From Flavobacterium sp. 270 (GTDB lineage: Bacteria > Bacteroidota > Bacteroidia > Flavobacteriales > Flavobacteriaceae), in NCBI RefSeq assembly GCF_004368785.1, contig NZ_SODM01000007.1, positions 248,001 through 312,000 of the forward strand: 64,000 nucleotides of DNA, in the 5' to 3' direction. How positions within the stretch are numbered: the stretch's first letter is position 1; each line of letters begins with the position of its first letter. Below the pieces are notes generated by a model, which saw only the letters and a program-made list of their open reading frames with translations, did not search any database and was not told the origin of the DNA. The position numbers were made by a program, and so were the translations under genes. Shown here piece after piece: positions 61,082-64,000 of the stretch.

Positions 61082-61576
61082 TTATTGGTTTTTTACCACA
61101 TTATAAAAATTATAATCTGTATTTGAGGCATCTGTAATTCCGATATTTCGGCCAATTGTTACAATTTGTCCTCTGTGATACGTACCGTGATTGACAACCT
61201 GCAATAAATATTCACTTAAAGGAAGTTCGCACTGAAACCACGGATTTTCGATTTTAATTTCTTTAAATAATTGTTCTTCTGATAATGACTTAATACGTTC
61301 AGCCAATTTTGTTGAACTTTGTAATAACCCTTCAAATATTTCTTTCGTACTCAAATTAACATTTTCATTTCTTTCAAAAGTCGTTTCTGCAATTACCGAA
61401 TACCAATATTCTTCGGTTTCCCAGATATGTAACAACGTTTTAGCAATGCTGGAATAACTTGAAGGCACTTCCTGATTTAGCAATTCATCAGATTTTGCAG
61501 AAAGCCAGTTTACAAATTGCTGGTTTACCCAAACATTATAATTGGCATAATTGGTCATTAATTTTTGTAAGCTCAT
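61082..61576 (-). CDS. DinB-family protein
   Basis: The 164-residue protein is a DinB four-helix protein with the His triad positions in LLHIWETEEYW (one His) and VVNHGTYHRGQIVTIGR (two His). NYNVWVNQQFVNWL is the typical first helix. It is probably in one transcript with the related gene upstream (52-base gap). Confidence 0.88.
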   Translation of the reverse strand: MSLQKLMTNYANYNVWVNQQFVNWLSAKSDELLNQEVPSSYSSIAKTLLHIWETEEYWYSVIAETTFERNENVNLSTKEIFEGLLQSSTKLAERIKSLSEEQLFKEIKIENPWFQCELPLSEYLLQVVNHGTYHRGQIVTIGRNIGITDASNTDYNFYNVVKNQ

Positions 61577-61628
61577 AATGTTGATTTTAATTTTGAATGA
61601 AATATTTTAAAGAATTAAAAACAGCTTT

Positions 61629-62114
61629 TTATCTTTCTCTTTCCCAGAAAAATGGCGGCTCAATATTTAAGGCTCTTAAATATACATAACCTTGTCCGCG
61701 GTGATGAACTTCATTATCAATAAAATATAAAATATTCTGAATAACCGGAAACTCGTATTGTCCAAATAAATTAAAGGTTTCGTTAAAATCTTCAATGGAT
61801 AGTTTTTCCCAATATGTATTGATTTCAGCTGTTGCTTCGTCCCATTTTTCAAGATACTGTGCTTTAAAAATCAACTTTTCAGCTCCTTCTGTGTAAGGCT
61901 GAGCATCTCTATTTACAATTCCTTTAAGCGCAGGAACAGCAATTGCCAAAAGTTCGTCTGCTAATTTTGCGAAAGGTCTCATTCCGCCAATATAAAATTC
62001 GAAAAAATCTTTTTCAGGAAAAAGCTCAATTACACGTCTTGTAAGGGCGCGGTGACCTTGCCAGTGTTTCAATAAATCTTCGGGAGTAATTACTTGTGCA
62101 GCTAATGTTTTCAT
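61629..62114 (-). CDS. DinB-family protein (upstream member of the pair)
   Basis: The 161-residue protein has a DinB-type layout with LLKHWQGHRALTRRVIELF at the first helix and NEVHHRGQGYVYLRAL as the C-terminal metal-binding helix. FYIGGMRPFAKLADELL marks the subgroup often seen with YafY regulators. An operator-like palindrome lies 45 bases upstream. Confidence 0.85.
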   Translation of the reverse strand: MKTLAAQVITPEDLLKHWQGHRALTRRVIELFPEKDFFEFYIGGMRPFAKLADELLAIAVPALKGIVNRDAQPYTEGAEKLIFKAQYLEKWDEATAEINTYWEKLSIEDFNETFNLFGQYEFPVIQNILYFIDNEVHHRGQGYVYLRALNIEPPFFWERER

Positions 62115-62158
62115 GATTTTAAGGTTTTAAATTTTTAATACTTCAAAAGTAAAATGGG

Positions 62159-62182
62159 CTGGTGACAACAGTTTGTCAGCAG
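62159..62182 (-). promoter_or_regulatory. 24-bp palindrome upstream of the DinB pair
   Basis: CTGgTGACAA-CAGT-TTGTCAgCAG has one mismatch per arm. It lies 45 bases upstream of the DinB ATG at 62114. TGACA-N-TGTCA is a plausible site for the neighbouring WYL regulator. The rest of the 278-base gap 62115-62392 shows nothing else except a possible -7 TATCTTTA at 62358-62365 for the next gene. Confidence 0.5.
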
Positions 62183-62392
62183 GAAAAAATATATTCAATT
62201 TATTTTTTTATGTAAGTACCAAAAGTTTTAAAATCATGAAGTTATCCTTGTTGCTTCTAAAATTAAAATTGTGGTAAATTTTGTAACCTTCAATTCTTAC
62301 AGCGTTAAAAAAACATAATAAAATTCTGATTATCACTAATTTAAGAAAAATCCTTCGTATCTTTAATATCCCCATTAATAAAATTCAGGATT

Positions 62393-64000
62393 ATGAGAGC
62401 GACTCTATTTCTATTTTTATTATTTTATTCTACTATATCTTTATCGCAGGGAATCATAGTGGACACTACAACTTTGAGCATACCTCAGCTGGTTCGGGAA
62501 GAGTTAATGCAAAATGCCTGTGCTAATGAAAGTAACTTTAGGTTCTCATCACATCTAGGTATTGGCAAATTCACGAATACAAATCCAAATTTTCCGATTA
62601 CAGAAGGTATCATTATTAGAAATGGAATTGCCAAATATACGGAAGGGGCATATTCAGCAATTAATGAAAGCAGCGAACTTAACAACAATAATGACAGCGA
62701 TTTACAGGAAATCAGCGATAGCAATGGACAGATGGTTGCAATTACAGATGTCAGCTATCTTCAGTTTGACTTTACTCCTCTTTCTTCTAATTTTAGTTTT
62801 GATTTTCTTTTTGCGTCAAATGAATATGGCGAATTTCAATGCGGTTTTAGTGATGTTTTTGCTTTTATATTAACAGATTTAACTACAGGATTATCCACAA
62901 ATCTTGCAGTCGTTCCGGGTACATCGATGCCCGTTTCGATCAAGAATATTAGAGACCAACAGTACAATTCTTCGTGTTTATCTGCGAATGCGAATTTATT
63001 TGATCATTATAACGTGACCAATCCGACACAGTCTGCCCTAAATATGAGGGGTGAAACGAAAGTGCTAACGGCTTCTTCAACTGTAATTCCAAACAGGACT
63101 TACAGTATAAAGCTGGCAATTGGCGATTACAACGACAGCAGTTATGATTCGGCCGTTTTCATAAAAGGAGGAAGTTTTATGACGGCAATGGATTTAGGGC
63201 CCGACAGAATGATTTGTCAAGACGAAAAAATTATTCTTAGGTCTGGGTTAGTTGGAAATTACGCGTATGTCTGGACTTTGGATGGAACTGTAATTGACGG
63301 ACAAACAAGCAATTCATTAACTGTAGATAGAGCGGGAACATACGGCGTTACTGCTACTCTTTCTGGCTGTATTATAAAAGATGAAGTAAAAATTACTGAT
63401 TTGGTTGTAAAACCTGCCAAGAATATAATTGCCTGTTACAACACAAATGGTATTTATAATTATGATTTAACTCAAAATAACCTGAATACTTTAGGTCTTA
63501 ACCCAGCAGAATATTCTTTGTTGTATTTTAGTTCTTTGGCAGAAGCCAATGCAAACGGGCCATCGATACCACAAAATCAATTAAATTCCTTTACAAGTGT
63601 CGGTAATCAAACCATATATATAAAAGCGGTTCCTATAAATAACGCTGGTACTATTTGCAATAATTTGATTTCATTTGATTTGCTGGTAACTGCTCCAATT
63701 ACTATTATAAAACCTGCGGATTTAAGTTTTTGCGATTCTAATTCTGGAACTGTTAAGGTTGATTTAACGGTTCAGGAAAGCACCATTCTAAATGGTTTGA
63801 ATCCTTCTGGGTACCATGTAAGTTATCACACAAGTCAGACAGCCGCAGATACAGATACAAATCCCATTTCAGATCCCACGGTTTTTAGTACTTCTTTACC
63901 ACAATCACCTCAAACAATCTGGGTAAGGGTCGAAAGTGTTCAGAATTCTTTTTGCTACAATGTTGTAGATTTTAATATTAATATTTATGCACTGCCGCCA
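62393..64000 (+). CDS. Choice-of-anchor L domain surface protein, N-terminal part (3' end outside window)
   Basis: An ATG at 62393 opens a frame that stays open for 536 codons to the window end. Residues 1-19 are a signal peptide (LFLFLLFYSTISLSQG). A choice-of-anchor L domain follows (about residues 25-270: LSIPQLVREELMQNAC, SNFSFDFLFASNEYGEFQC, VFAFILTDLTTG, IAVPGTSMP-like VVPGTSMPVSI). Immunoglobulin-like or gliding-motility-type repeats with conserved Cys and Asp come next. Such proteins are usually very large and secreted by the type IX system through a C-terminal signal that is not in the window. Confidence 0.9.
   Translation, partial: MRATLFLFLLFYSTISLSQGIIVDTTTLSIPQLVREELMQNACANESNFRFSSHLGIGKFTNTNPNFPITEGIIIRNGIAKYTEGAYSAINESSELNNNNDSDLQEISDSNGQMVAITDVSYLQFDFTPLSSNFSFDFLFASNEYGEFQCGFSDVFAFILTDLTTGLSTNLAVVPGTSMPVSIKNIRDQQYNSSCLSANANLFDHYNVTNPTQSALNMRGETKVLTASSTVIPNRTYSIKLAIGDYNDSSYDSAVFIKGGSFMTAMDLGPDRMICQDEKIILRSGLVGNYAYVWTLDGTVIDGQTSNSLTVDRAGTYGVTATLSGCIIKDEVKITDLVVKPAKNIIACYNTNGIYNYDLTQNNLNTLGLNPAEYSLLYFSSLAEANANGPSIPQNQLNSFTSVGNQTIYIKAVPINNAGTICNNLISFDLLVTAPITIIKPADLSFCDSNSGTVKVDLTVQESTILNGLNPSGYHVSYHTSQTAADTDTNPISDPTVFSTSLPQSPQTIWVRVESVQNSFCYNVVDFNINIYALPP

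Noticed and set aside
1..64000. tRNA, rRNA or known riboswitch
   Set aside because: I read both strands for cloverleaf ends and conserved riboswitch cores and recognised none. A covariance-model scan would be decisive.

Overview
The window looks like a chromosomal segment of a Flavobacterium or a close relative in the Bacteroidota. The DNA is AT-rich. Several genes are preceded by the flavobacterial -7 box TAnnTTTG. SusC/SusD pairs, Bacteroidota lipoprotein signals and a choice-of-anchor L adhesin are present, and housekeeping genes read as typical flavobacterial versions. I recognised no tRNA, rRNA, transposase, prophage or CRISPR array.

Layout. 1-6774 is mostly ordinary: the tail of a TonB-dependent receptor, a small membrane protein, RlpA, DinB-like and ArsC/Spx-like proteins, YicC, guanylate kinase and NadD. 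6837-21406 is an accessory NAD/ADP-ribose island, entirely on the minus strand. In transcription order it has a Nudix-HTH regulator, a soluble M48-like peptidase, a 1799-residue pseudokinase-like/DUF4011/SF1 helicase/Vsr-like/WGR protein, a PRPP-synthetase-like enzyme, a nucleoside 2-deoxyribosyltransferase-like protein, a NADAR protein, RNA 2'-phosphotransferase KptA, a PPP-type phosphoesterase, a coiled-coil protein, a vWA protein, a short PurA-like protein and nicotinamide phosphoribosyltransferase. 21519-30377 returns to mixed genes: a PKD lipoprotein, a LysR/DJ-1 divergon, an iron alcohol dehydrogenase, gpsA, pheS, cvpA and a Panacea-domain/membrane-protein pair. 30477-53846 is a complete minus-strand polysaccharide utilisation locus (PUL), best read as acting on fucosylated xyloglucan: SusC, SusD, a surface glycan-binding lipoprotein, then GH2, GH31, GH97, GH39, GH3, GH5, an acetylesterase and GH95. 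Two tandem Nudix-type regulators diverge from it at 54541-56002. 56168-64000 has lepA, three small membrane proteins, a WYL regulator with two DinB proteins, and the 5' part of a choice-of-anchor L surface protein.

How the genes may work together. The PUL genes would bind xyloglucan at the surface, cut the backbone (GH5), import oligosaccharides (SusCD) and trim fucose, acetyl, galactose, xylose and glucose. The NAD island couples probable NAD rebuilding (PRPP-synthetase-like plus NAMPT) with proteins that handle ADP-ribose or RNA 2'-phosphate (NADAR, KptA) and with a helicase ending in a WGR domain, a fold best known from poly(ADP-ribose) polymerases. Two matching 21-bp palindromes sit on the promoter in front of the PRPP-synthetase-like gene and make a convincing NrtR-type operator pair. 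This is the best candidate here for a poorly described stress, repair or defence system.

Intergenic DNA is also unusual. Many spacers, including at least five of the PUL junctions, carry long, often perfect inverted repeats of different sequence. Two other structured intergenic elements each occur twice (3617-3762 with 33099-33217, and 28807-28888 with 42887-42972).
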